Shown here one piece after another: positions 10,184 to 23,700 of a stretch of 64,000 nucleotides of DNA. This stretch comes from Nymphaea colorata. Lineage: Eukaryota; Streptophyta; Magnoliopsida; Nymphaeales; Nymphaeaceae. The notes under the pieces are model-generated. The model searched no databases. It saw only the letters and a program-made list of their open reading frames with translations, and was not told the origin of the DNA. The translations under genes were made by a program, and so were the position numbers. Each line of letters starts with the position of its first letter. Within the stretch, counting starts at the first letter, position 1. Where the stretch lies: NCBI RefSeq assembly GCF_008831285.2, contig NC_045140.1:25004131-25068130 (forward strand), in the 5' to 3' direction.

Positions 10184-13100
10184 ATGGCGGAATCGGAAAT
10201 GCTGATCGACGAGCCTCCGGAAACCATCCCGTTCCAACTCCAGTTCGACAATCCGGTGGCCTCGGAGGTGCTCCCTCTCTTTCTTTCTCTTCTCCTATCA
10301 AGAGTCTTTCTGTTGATCCTTTCGGGATCAAGATTCAGAAAAATGTAATCGGTGATATCGATTTTTCCTCGTTTGTGATCTTGAAGATCAAGCTAGCCGA
10401 ATGGAATCCCGAGAAGGACCTGCTTGCGATGGTCACCGAGGAGTCCAAGATTGTTCTGCATCGTTTCAATTGGCAGAGGCTTTGGATCACTTCTTTAGGT
10501 ATATCTTTCTCCTTTTCCGGACGCAATCTAGGGTTAGGGTTTTCGTATGTCGTTGTCTAACCGAAATCAAATCGGTTGAAAGCAGATATATATAGTTGTT
10601 CTGTTGAGCCATAAGTGCATGAAAGTTGCGATCAATTACACGAAATCGGCCTCTTCATTCCTGTCCTTAAGATGGCGAGGCCAATTCATCTTCGTTCAAA
10701 TGGAGGGGAAGTCCACTTCTTTGGCCATGCCTCCTCCTTTGAGGACGATACTGATACAAAAAGGAAGAAAGAGACGATGTGATTGTTCTTTAAATCTTGT
10801 GGTTTATTTATTCAATCGCCTGAAAATGGTATGGAATTAAATTCAGAAGCATATTTAACATGCAAGAATATAAATGCACAAAAATGGGGTATATTTTATT
10901 TTATCATGAAAAAAGGGTTATATCACGCATTACAGTGTATTCCTGAGGATCTTGTGGCTACCACTCTGATTAGTCTACCGACAGGGTAAAATAAAAATTG
11001 AAGCAGTATTTGTCATCTTTCGTGATATCACGCTGACGTAACCATCGTAATCTACAGGGAAACCTATTACAGCGATATGTTGGCGTCCTGATGGTAAAGT
11101 GCTAGCTATTGGCCTTGAAGATGGATCGGTTTCACTGCATGATGTTGAAGTGGGTGTCTTGAGACTACTTTGCTTTCTTGTGGGCTTCATGCATATGCTT
11201 TTGTAGTTCGTCAACGTTAGAATGTATTTTCGCCTGTCTATTATACTGTCAATAGCAGCTATGCAGTTTGTTGCTTTTCAAATCTTGGACAGTGACAGAC
11301 TGAAGCTTAGTTTGCTTGCATCCGTTCATTATACACTTTTTGATCTATTGGTATGTTTATTGTCGATTCTGTCTGAGAAACTGTATTATATATTAAACTT
11401 TACTTACACCTAAACTGCAGAGTGGGAAGGTGTTGAAGCAGGTTAAATTACACATAGCAGCAATTGTCTGTCTCAAGTGGGAAGTCGAGGATCAAACGGG
11501 AGAGTCTGTAGGGGTATAAATCCATCTAGTTAAGCGTTTTAAACTGATTATTTCTTTTGCTTATAACTTGATTGACATCTGTCTACCTGTTCTTGCTGGT
11601 TAATGGTCTTTGCCACCACTTGCATGAAATACACTTTTATGTATGACATATGACGACTGACTTTTGTAAGTATAAATTGTGAGACAAATGAGCTTCTTCA
11701 TTTGTGATATTCCTTTTACACTTTTGGTATTCTGTTCTGGAGTCTGGATTATGATCAGGATGTTTGACAAAAAATGGGCATGTTATGTGTCTGCCGATTT
11801 TCAATTATTTAAATGCGTGGTTAAGCTGTTGTCAAAGTTACATGCTAATTGAGAAACCAAATTTGGAAAAGTTCACTTGTTTGCTAGTTGTCATGTCCTG
11901 TTTGGACATGCAAGTGCTAAGACAGCTGCTACAACTCGTGGAGTCTCCATCATCTTTCTGTTTTTTTCTCCATTTCTATTAATTCCAAAACACCCTGACC
12001 TTATACATATAGCATCATGAGGCAAAAGCTTTTTAAATTTGTATTAAATTTAATTTCTATATTCATATATTGCTAATGTAACAGTAGCATCTTCTGTTGG
12101 TTTATCTTGGTATGGTTTCCAGAGAACAAATGCATATTGTTTGATACTTTCTATTAGCTTCTTAATTGACTAGACAGTTGATGGCATTTAAAAGGTCAAA
12201 GTCAAACATCAGATGCATGATGAACCAGACATAGAACTACGGCAGGATCAACTTTTTTTTTGGTTTTAATTGATCATGATAAGGGAAATATGGTAGATTT
12301 GTGATTCACCTAATGCTTCTTCTCAGTTGCTTAAGATAGTTACATGGCCCATATTTGAAGGTTCATCTCATCAGTTCATTTCATAGATGGCTGTTTCAAG
12401 ACTTGGCAGATGGGAAAATGGGACATTCAACTTTTATGCAACGAAGTTTGTCAATTTTTTGATCTTGAGTTGCCTAGCTGGAGGATATGGACTGGGCTCA
12501 GGTTACTTGTACCACCATCACAAATATCGTGAGATTATAAAAAATCTCGCGATATTTACAAGAAAAACAGGTAACATAAAAGAAAACAGCAAAATGTCAC
12601 GAAATTTTGAAAATCTTGCCAAAAATGAAAATCTCACGATTTTTCCTGAGATTTTGGGATTTTCTACTTTTTAACGATTTTTTAAGCTTTTTATACAAAT
12701 TTTTTTAAATTCTGTTGAGATTTTCCTGAGAAGAATAACTTCGCTGAAAAATTACACAAGCAAAACATTGCCGATATCTTCCCAAGGATGATATTTGTGA
12801 CAATGACATGTACCTCAATTACCACACCCAATTAATGGAAGTCCAGAATTGGATTAGGGCTTGGATGAAAAAGCTGTTACTTAGGTAATTGTCTTGTTTG
12901 GATATATATGTTGGAACATGATATTTGCTGAATTTAGATGGAATATCCTAAACCATGTAAAACCGTTATCAACTCATTTCTGTCTGGCAGTGGTGGATAT
13001 ATCCAGTTGACTAGTATCCTGTATCTAGTACTTTCTAGCTGTTAGGAGTTAGGATCAATATGCTACCCTATCCAACTCTTTAAATCCTGAACAGATGGTA

Positions 13101-16054
13101 TAAGCCTATAAGGGACAAGAACTATGCTGTCCAGGTTTGTTGGCTATTTGAAAATTTTCTGTCATTGCCAGATCAGGCCTCAGATGTACTTAATGCTTTT
13201 TAGCATAATATCTGCAGTGGAAAATTTGTTATTACTTTTCTCATTTTTATTTCATTTTCTTACAAGAAATGATTCCTTCTGGGAAGCAAGTGGTTGTCAT
13301 CTTTTCTGAAGGTTGTGCAAAGGGGTCTTCACACAGAGAAGTCACTCAGCAGTGTGCAGTAACAATGTTCTGCTGAAATTTGATCTATAATGCAATTTGT
13401 CCTATGTTTTGGAATTGAGCGCGGGTTGTTAATTACTGAAGGAATCAGCATTCTTATCTTTGTCAAGCTAAACTTTCATTGGTTAATGACTGTTGGCTTG
13501 CAGAATTAGGAGCATAAGCTTCCAATTGTTCTTATAGTTTATTATAGGAAATACTAGTAGATTATGTTTTCCTTTGATCTTTTGCTGAATATTTACATAA
13601 TTGTGCTTTTGAAATCTGATTAATATTGCTTCATCTTGATAAAAAAAAAGAACTAATAATCCAGTTTATGATCAGATTCTGCTGTTTCATGCTTATAAAT
13701 TTAAATATTCATGTGACAGATTTATCCCATGATTGGGTGAGGCAGGCTATTTCTTGTTATTTTCGTTTATTCGTATGAGAAAAGCTATCTGACCCAAGGC
13801 TGTGATCAGGTGGGACCATGGCTGGGTAGTGGTTGGCCCTGATCTGTTAGATTCAAATTTGTCTTTGGTTAGTTATTGGTGAGCTGTGCAAGAAACATAT
13901 CTGGCCTCGTATTTTATCAAACTTGAATGCAGATTGACCTATCAATGGGTTGGATTTGTTGTCTTTGTCTTTGGGATTGGGCATTGGTTATTGTGTTGAC
14001 ATGTAAAATGGCTAGAAATATGCCCTTGAGTTTTGACCATGATTTGGTGCTTTAGAGTCTTAGACACTGGATCACTATTGAAGAACAGGTCTGACTTTAA
14101 ACTCAGTTCGGCACCTTTTCTCATTTTTCCCGTCTGAAGTTGTGAGCTGCCAGCTGTTGGGATTATGTCTTCATAGGCAGATCTGAATATTGTTTTGTAT
14201 ATAGCTCTGAATTTGTCATCTAAATTTGAATAATGAGGTGTGGATTAGATTGTATATTTGTATTAAACCTGATCTCTTTGACAACCCTGTTTTCATCTAT
14301 AACTTTTTGCTGATGCTTGTTCAAGTGCTAAATTTAATTTTGATGTTTTAAAGTGCTGTAGTTGCATCTTTATATCACCAATCATTATTTGAGTTGGCAG
14401 ATGGAGCTCTTTGCAGAAAACTAGATATATTATTCCACCTTTTGTTCTTCCAATTTTAGCTGCTACTTGTAAGTTTTGAATTTTGATAATATGCTTTTAA
14501 CTTCTCTGTGATTCTTCCGGATGATCCTGCAGGATGAGAACAGAAACATGTTCCGCTATGAGGATCGTACTTCACGCTTCTTTCCACCAGCCCCAAGAAT
14601 TCCTCGAATATCTGGGGTGGGTTCTGGGGATCCTGGTTCAATGGAGAACAATGAAGATTCAAGTCAGGAGCTGTTGAATTTTTCACTTCAACGATTTAAT
14701 CTTCTCTGCAGTGGAGATAAGGATGGAAGTGTTTGCTTCAGTATCTTTGGGATCTTCCCAATAGGGAGAATAGTATGTTATAATCGCTGCATTTTCTTTT
14801 AGTGTTGATGGACTTTTTGCTTTTTAATTTCTCTCTTTTGAAGCTGCTGGCGTTTTCACTTGCCATGTTCATGTGACCTATCCGTCTTCTTTTTGCTTTA
14901 TCACCCATCGTGTCCTTTCCTGTGCTCATCTATTGGCATGGTTCGTTTCAATGTATGATGGCAATTTTAGTTAAACAGCCTAAAACACTTCCTATTCCTG
15001 TCTTCTATATGAGTGTTGTAGTGGGTAGCAGATTTGCTTCCTTCTAGACTGGTAGCAAACATTGCTATAAAGCAACATTCATATATGGCATGTTTTTTAT
15101 ACAAAACAAATTTTTGTTGTTTTTCCCAAATTTTTCTCTATTGTTCCTTACTTTTCTATTTACTGAATTTTTTAATATTAAAAAAATAAATTTACAATTT
15201 TTTTTGCAATATGTTACAGTGCATTATGATGCAACATAACTATTGGCCTGACAGATGCATGTTTTAATGCACACTTTACAACATTGATTCTTATAGTTGT
15301 AAATGTTGACATGACCTTGACCTCATGCTAAGTGTAATGCAAAAGGCAGGATGAGAGAGAGAGAGGTGAATGCTTAGATGCATCCAGCCTCATGAATAAG
15401 GTCTATTTGGAAGGGATGTTCAAACCACTAACAGGTCAAGATCAACGCAAGATATTCATAGCAGTTGTCCATTTCTAGCACTTCTACCATGCTAGTACTA
15501 CACAAATATAGCCTTCATGGATTCTGCTTTCATATGAGTTCTGTTTCATGCTTGTGCAAATTATTTGTGTTACTTGGACATGTTTGATATTTTTACTTTA
15601 TAAGTGGTTTTTTGGTTTTTTGCTCCCCATGTGTCAATGTCCTCATGTCTATTCTGTTCGTTGTGGTCCTTTATCAGAATATTGGAGACTTTGTTGTTCA
15701 TACGGGTCACCAACACAAGAAATATACGTGTAACTTAGCCAATGCATCCATTCAGAAGGTACACCTCCATCTTTTTGCAGTTTTGAATCATAATCTGGTG
15801 TGCACAATCACTTGTACAACTTTAATTACTTACATGCATTTCCAAGTTGGCAGAAGGACAAGTTATCCTTGAACTATGATATTATAAAATGAACCGTGAA
15901 GCAGAAGAAACAAGAAAAGTTCAGTAACTCTAAAGGTGGATGTCCACGTTGATACTTTTGGAGGGCTTAGTCATTTTCTGACCGTGCTTTTGGAAAAGCA
16001 TGTTTTCCACAGAAACATATTATTGATTTGATTATGGAGAAGAAGAGGAAGAAG

Positions 16055-16116
<62 letters not shown>

Positions 16117-19100
16117 ATTTTATTTCATTGACCCTAATCCCATGTTAAAAATGGATTTGGGGGTGGCAACATAATTACAAGATAAGTCCACACAATAGCA
16201 CAAAATTATTAAAGAAGACCACCCACACTAATAAATGTTAACCCACGACTTCTAATTATTTATTAAAATGCCCTTCACAAAATTAACTCTCAACATTCCT
16301 CCAGCCCCCTCAAGTTGTAGCATAGATGTCAACTATGCTCAACTTGTTGCGATATTTTGTAAAATCAACAATGGGAAAAGGCTTGGTAAACACATAAGCT
16401 ACTTGACCTTTGAAGATGCGAATAGTCGATATAACTCCTGGCTGAACAATGTTTCAAATGTAATTGCAATCAACTGTTATATGCCTGATCCTTTCATGAA
16501 ATACATGATGGTTGGCAATATAGGTGGCCGCCTTGTCGTCACATCTCATCGTCATAGGTAACTTCACCTAAACTGTTAGATTGATGAGCTCAGTCTTTAT
16601 CCACGTCAGCTCAACAGTTGTTTGGGTTATAACTTTATATTTTGCCTCAGATTGGATCTAGCCACAACAGCCTGCTTCTTGCTTGTTTACGAGATCAAGT
16701 TTTCACCCACAAACACACAAAAACCTGTAATAGACTATCTATCATCAACTGTCCTACATAATCTGCATCAGAGTGAGCTTCTAGCCTGGAGAAGACTTCA
16801 AATATCTCAGGGCCATCATAGATGCATCCCAATAAATTTTCTTTGGCTTGATCATAAACTGGCCTAGTCATAGTCACGTAGAGGAGTTTCCCAATCAAAT
16901 ACCTATATGACTTGCTATCCACAGGTTCTGACTCATCATCATGCAAATGTAATTGTGGACTCAAGGGATAGTAGCTAGTGGGGCACCAAGTAAACTCGTT
17001 TCCTGCTCAACTTTGACTTGCAGGTCAGTGGTTCACCCAGTTGTCTGGATGGGTTAGGACATTTTTTTGTTTGTTTGTTTGTTTGTGAGCACTTGAATGA
17101 AGTGTAGACATACTCAAAGTTCCAAGCATTAAAGTCTCTAAATAATATGTGATATCATTAATGAAGCAAACTAGTCTAGTTATACATGATTGTTGGCATT
17201 ATGTTTAACAAGATTTGATTTTCTGAAACAAGTTTTCCTAATGGCGTTGTGTTTTTGAATATTATGATGCATGATGTAAAAGCTGGAAAATGCATACTTG
17301 GATATCCAATCTTGACCTTATTGAAGACTTCAAGCTCTCAATTATTTTTAACCTAAATATCTGGCAAGATGGTCGTGAATTGGTGACTAATTGGTGTCTG
17401 ATGTAGGCCATCTTGGATGACTCATAAGTCAGCTTGCTGGTGGCTATGATTTTACATGTATGCCCCCAATAGTATGTACCTTGGATGCTTAGGCTGTTGA
17501 AATGGATGAAACAGGTAAATGTGTTATTGACTTGGGACCTGCACAAGTATCTGTAAGGCCCAAAGAATATTAAATAAGGGTGCATATAGATTTCTCACCA
17601 ATTATAGTATGCAGGGTGAGTTTTTGGCTTGATGTTTCCAGTGGTCTATTTCATGGTGAGGCTGGATTTATCTTATCTACTCTGGGCCTTTTTCTGGTTT
17701 TCCTTGTGATCGTGTTCATGCATATGCTTCTATCTGCTATCTTCTTTTTCTTCAGTATAGTGGCACGTATGTCCATGCTTCTTGAGTTTTCTAGTGATTT
17801 AAGAAAGCTAATGGTATATTCTTGTGTACAGATAGCTCTTTCGAAAGATCTATCCCATTTGGAATTGCTTTGCTTCGGAGAGTTGGTTAACAGAGACTCC
17901 TTGAGTGAGGAAGCCTCTTGCTTATACAAGGGTTCCACTCAAAATGGATTGCATTATTTACAAGTAAATACATCCATATTCTGTGAAAGGTAACAAGCCT
18001 CAAAATTGTATTATGGTCCTAATTTTGCTTCCTGTGCATGGAAACGTTTACAGAATGATAAGTTGCATGAACACATAAGATCTTGCATTACAACATTTGT
18101 GCACTCAATTTTGGGAGATTCACTTTCATTTGGATAAATTGGCTTTTTCATGTAACCAAAATTTTATCTTTTTTTTTTAATAAAGTAACGAGAATGCCCT
18201 GAATCCTGATATGCATTCCAGTGGTCTGTTTTTGTGAATGGTTTGGTTTCTATATAGATTTCTAGTAGGCTCCAGATTACATTCCACAATATATAAATAA
18301 TAAGCATCTAATATGTAAATTATATGATAGCATCTACAGCAGTAGGAAAATGATTTTACACTTTTTACGCATCATGCAACAGATACAATATTTTGTGATG
18401 CTTATGAAGTACATTTATCATCTTTATCAATAATAGCTTCAAGATTTGAGGTTCTCAGTGAGCTCTCCTTTGATGTGAAAAATACAAGCCACTGATGCGA
18501 TGTTTCTGTTCTTGTGTGGGAACAGCCATTTTCTTCTTAAGCTGCTGCCTGAGCAAACAACTTTTTCTCCAAGTTCTTTATTGAATTTCTGCAGTACTTT
18601 ACACTTCATCCTGATCTGTGTAGTTGGAATGGTTGTATCTGAATCAAGCCTTCAATGTGGATAGATCCTCTTACCAGATTGAGTTTGATAACACATTATG
18701 CACTGGAAATTGGCATCCATTTTGACCTTGGTCTTCCATGATGTTAAAAGTTGAATGTGTTTTCCACTTGTATGGCAACTTAGTAATAGACACTAGCTAT
18801 GTAGCATGAAGAGTTTGTGCATTTTTTTGAAACTGTGTTCCTTGCTGCCGTTAAACTCAATTGAATTATAAATGTTTCTCGTCTTACTTGTGTTCCTTTT
18901 CTAGGAAAAATGAGCTCCATCAAGTGGCACAACAAGCTTCGAACATTCTTGAGCTCATTGAAGTTGTTCGGTTTTCTCTATCATTGATGCACAAGCAATG
19001 GTCTGAAGTCTTGACTATCTTTCATGAGAAGTTCCGTTCTCTATCTTCTTTGATTGTTGATCATGGTAGTCACTAGTAACTTATAAAGATAGTTTATTTA

Positions 19101-20733
19101 AATGCATTTATTTTTTTCGTCCATTATATGCTGCATTAGGTCAACCAGTTGTTTCCTTATCATTTGGTTTAGATGTATTTTCAGCTATTTTTTATTTTTA
19201 TTTAGGACTCGATTCCAGTTCCCATGAAGAGCTTCTCAGTCTTTTATGTGGAGCCAGGACAAGCCCAGCCATTCATCAGTTTCTAGTGAACTCCCTTGGT
19301 GAACTGGTACTCCCAAGTTGTACATTTTCACTTTATTAATGTTCTGTTCGCAGTGTTTAATATATCCTTCATACAGGGATTAAAACGTGTCTCAAAATCT
19401 TTTGATAGTACTGGGAAAGAGATGTATCTGATAATCCGTGAACATCTTCAGGTAAATAGATTCATCTGATGAATTAATGGAAATGATTCGCCTTAAAAAA
19501 TGGTTCATCACTCTTTTTGAACTGTGGTGCCAGGATGAGGAATAAATAAATCACAACTTCTTCCTAAGAAAAGAATCTTTTTATACATTTATCTGAAAGC
19601 TTGTATGCAATGGGCAGCACTTTTGTAGTTTGTTATTTAGCTTGTTCCTTTTTTTTTTGTCAATGCTAAGATGCTGATGTGTACAGAAATGATTAATGCA
19701 GGAGAGGTAAATTTTGGGAAGTGTAAAATTTGGTCAGGAATGTGTAGCATCTTTATATGTGTATATGCAATGTTTTGGATCCTTGACAGATAAATATTGG
19801 AAAAATGGGATAACACCATATGAGACCTGACCCATCTTCATCCATGGCATGCATGTGTTTGGGGAAATGCTATAGTGATTATCCATACTGTCATGATCCA
19901 ATTTCTCTAAAGTCTGTAAGCATGCAGCAACCCCAGTTGCCACTTGCATCCACACAGGCTGTAATGGATGAAACAGAAACATGAAGAAATGAAAGTCAAA
20001 AGTTTCCACTATGTTGAGAGATAATAGGCTGGCCGAGGGTTTGAGGCAACCCTTAGCATTGCATGGGCCTAAAAGTTATCGAAATACTCAATTTAAATGT
20101 TTCAATGTCTTCAGCATGAATTACATATCATATTAGTAAGTTTAATCACTTTGATGTACAGTATGCTTTGGAATGGTGAACACTAAATATTCACGATTCA
20201 TGAATGGAGGAATGCTTACAGTCAGTTCTTTGTAACAATCAAAGAAAATATATGAAGACCACCAAAGTGGATGCAGTCTTTGAGGTCTGTGATTGTGATG
20301 GATTGCAAAATTATCCATCTTTGGTGCATAAGAGTGAGGCCTCTTCTACTACTCTCGCTGAGACAGATCAACACCTGGAATCTGACGTGAATGCTCTTCG
20401 AGGCATTGAGTTACTTAGTTCATGGGACCATTAGAAGCTGACATGTTTTCAGATCATGATATCACGTTGTATGTGCTTTTAGGCTGTTGTGCTATGCGAT
20501 ACGGGTACGTGACATTTCACAGGTACTCGTGTCAATACGTGGGTACGGCGACACTGGTATGTGGGTGTGGCTGGGTATGGCTGCATTTTAAAACATTTAA
20601 AATTATATTTTCAAACTTAAGTTTTTTCTTTAATTTTGATTTTTCCATACTTTTATATTTCCTTTCCAATAAGGTTCTATATTTTCCATTTTTCCTCTCT
20701 TTTTTATTTAATTTTGAGAATTTTTGTGGATTG

Positions 20734-20773
<40 letters not shown>

Positions 20774-23700
20774 CTGTACCTCGTACCCAAATTTTCTAAA
20801 ATCGTTGTACCCATACCCGCATCTCCGTGCCTGTATCGTACCCGCACCCACGTGACATAGCTGTTGTGGATGATAAGTTGTGACGAAGAGGCTTACAGAT
20901 TCTGTTTTGTAGAATTTGAGGAGTGTTCTTATTCAAGGGAAAGCAATGATGCTTTTCTCCACGTCTTTCTGATCAACAGCATGTTTCTAGATGTTTTCTT
21001 TGGCAGGAGAATCTTTCAAGCATGCTCTATTACTTCGAGCAAATAATTAAATAATTTTTTTGAACATCATGACTTTATTTGACCAGTTTCATTACTTTGA
21101 TGCATGTCATGTTACCAGTCATAAACAAGGTTTAAACAATTTGCTTTTGAATACGACAGGCTGCTCTTCTTTGTCTGTTCTGCAAATATGTGCTTGTACC
21201 CGTAGTTGCAATTGCAAGTTCATGCTTATGAGAATCTTGGGGGTGGGGGTATATCTTGTAATGCCTCACGAGTCGTTTGATGCCCTAAATTTTTTTAAGG
21301 ACCATTCTTCTCCTATACAGCAGGTGTAAGATTTCAGGAAAAATAAGACTCGCTGGCCAAATTTTTTCTCCCGAAATGTTAGGGAGCATTGTAACACCTG
21401 TGTGTGATTTCAAGGGTCTAATTTTTCACTGCAACCTTAAATATTTTCATTATTAGCAAATGCCTCCTCCGAGACTGGTGGTTCCTGGAAAAGAGATTAA
21501 CATAGATATGTATGCATAAAAATATGTAAAAATAAGAACTAAAATGTAAATAACAGAAAAAATCAGAAAATTTCCCTGGATATGTTTTTTTGTTCGTTTT
21601 TATGTATTGTGTCAGCTATTAAAAAACTTGCAACGAGAATAGGAGATGAACAAATGAAAAGTGGTTGTAACTGTGGCTGTAATTTGCTTTTTATAGGAAA
21701 ATTGTTGCAGTATCAGCGTTTGTAAAGTCTGGGGTACCCTCCATCAATCTTTACCTAAATGCATCTTCACCTCCTTCTTTTACAATTTATGCTAATTGAA
21801 TTTGAGTTTGGCATTTAAGGCTTGTATTGCACATGCAACTTTTAAAAGTATGAAAAAGAAATGGTTTTCTGTGCTGGCTTTAACTCTTTTTCTTTCATGA
21901 TACTTGTTTTCCTTCTTTGGGTAAAGCTGTTCATGCCATCGTGTTTGTGGCAATTATGATGGCTGTTCTTTCACTACATTCACTGCATGGATCTTAGATA
22001 ATTTTCTGGCTATTATTTGGCAGATCATGTAATCTATTGACTATTTTTTAGTGACAGATTTTTAAATGTTAACCATCAGACAACCTATGACACATGATAG
22101 CATTGAATTCCCATATAATACATATATATGGATGTAGTATCAGCTAAGTAAATCCATCACCATATTTTTCTAAAAAAAAATATGAAAAAAACGTGATAAA
22201 TAAAATGGCCATTTAAAACTTCAAAATAACGCCATTAAAAAAAATAAAACGAAAAATACCAGAAAAACGTGCTTTTTGCGTTTTTCCTTTTTTTTTCATT
22301 TTTTTAATGCCAAGTTTTTTTTTTCTATTTTCTGATTTTTATTTGTTGCAAATCTACTTATGATGTTTTTATTATTAGTTTCTCACTTATTTTATTTTTC
22401 TTTCACTTTTATTTTTTTATTTTTTTTAAAATTTACCATATTTTTTCCATGTTTTCCCATTTTTTTAAAGCTCTAAAAATCCTCACCGCTTAAAACATTA
22501 GAGAGTTTTTTGTGACTACAGTATGAAGATCATTGTAGAATCTGATTGAATGACGGGTTGCTTGTCGAAGGTTAGAAAATTATCCTTCATTTGTAATCTG
22601 CCTTTTCAAAAGTCACATTTAACATGGTAACCTATGTGCCTTCTTTCAAATTGATCAAATGGCTCACACTGGTCCTCATGATTGTCATGCTTCCTAATCT
22701 TCAGGTTTCGGAAGCCATGAATATATATGCATCAGGTCTGTGTTTTTTGTTATGGATGGATTGATGCTCCACATTCTAGTCTCCTCTTGCATATCTCACT
22801 GCAAAACCATCCAATCAGGATTGTTGAAAAGACTGATGGACATGATCTTGACAAATAACTGATCTATTGTGTTTTGGATCCTCTTTATTACTTTTTGGAT
22901 CCACTTTGTCAGTTTTGGAGCCTTTTATATCTTTTTATTATTGTTGGACTTTTCTTTGGATTGTCGATCCAGTTTGTTTTGGTAACCATATTTAAGGTGT
23001 GTGCACTCTTTTGGAGGAATTAATTAGAAGTTATTATGAATTGTTTGCCCTAATTTCTTTGCTCATTTTGAACTTCCTTTTTAATTTCTGTCACTCAATT
23101 TGTTTTCAATTTTCTTTCCATTCGTTCTTCTGCAGGGATTAGAGCAAGAAACTCTAATCACTGCATCAGATCTAGAAGGCTTTGGACTGCATCTGTTCGA
23201 CGTTTAGGAAAAGATGATCAAGCACATAAAAACAATGACATTCAATGCACCAAAACTTTTTGGTTTATAAAATTAATATTTTTATCTAGAAATTCCATAT
23301 TACGATTTTTAACAAAAAGACTGCTAAATCCATTTATACAATCAGATTGAGTGCAAAAATTACTTTTTAGCCTAAGCCATAAAGGGCCATGCCAAAGCCT
23401 GGAGCACTACGTCTAATTTTTCTCTCTTTTCAAATGGGGCTCAACGTTATTTACAATTCATGTTACTAAAGAAGATTTAGTGGCTAATGGAGCTTAATGT
23501 TAGTTCATTGTAAGAGCTATTGCACAAGAAAACACAGAAAAGATCATATGCTGGGAAATGATAGAGAAAAGTGATACAAGAAGAGATGGAGAGGAAAGAA
23601 CACAAATATGATGAAATAGGCAAAAAGAAATATTCTAGTAATAAATCTGTATACATTGTGTATACAATGCGTTTTGGTAAAATGGCCGATGGTTTGTCTG

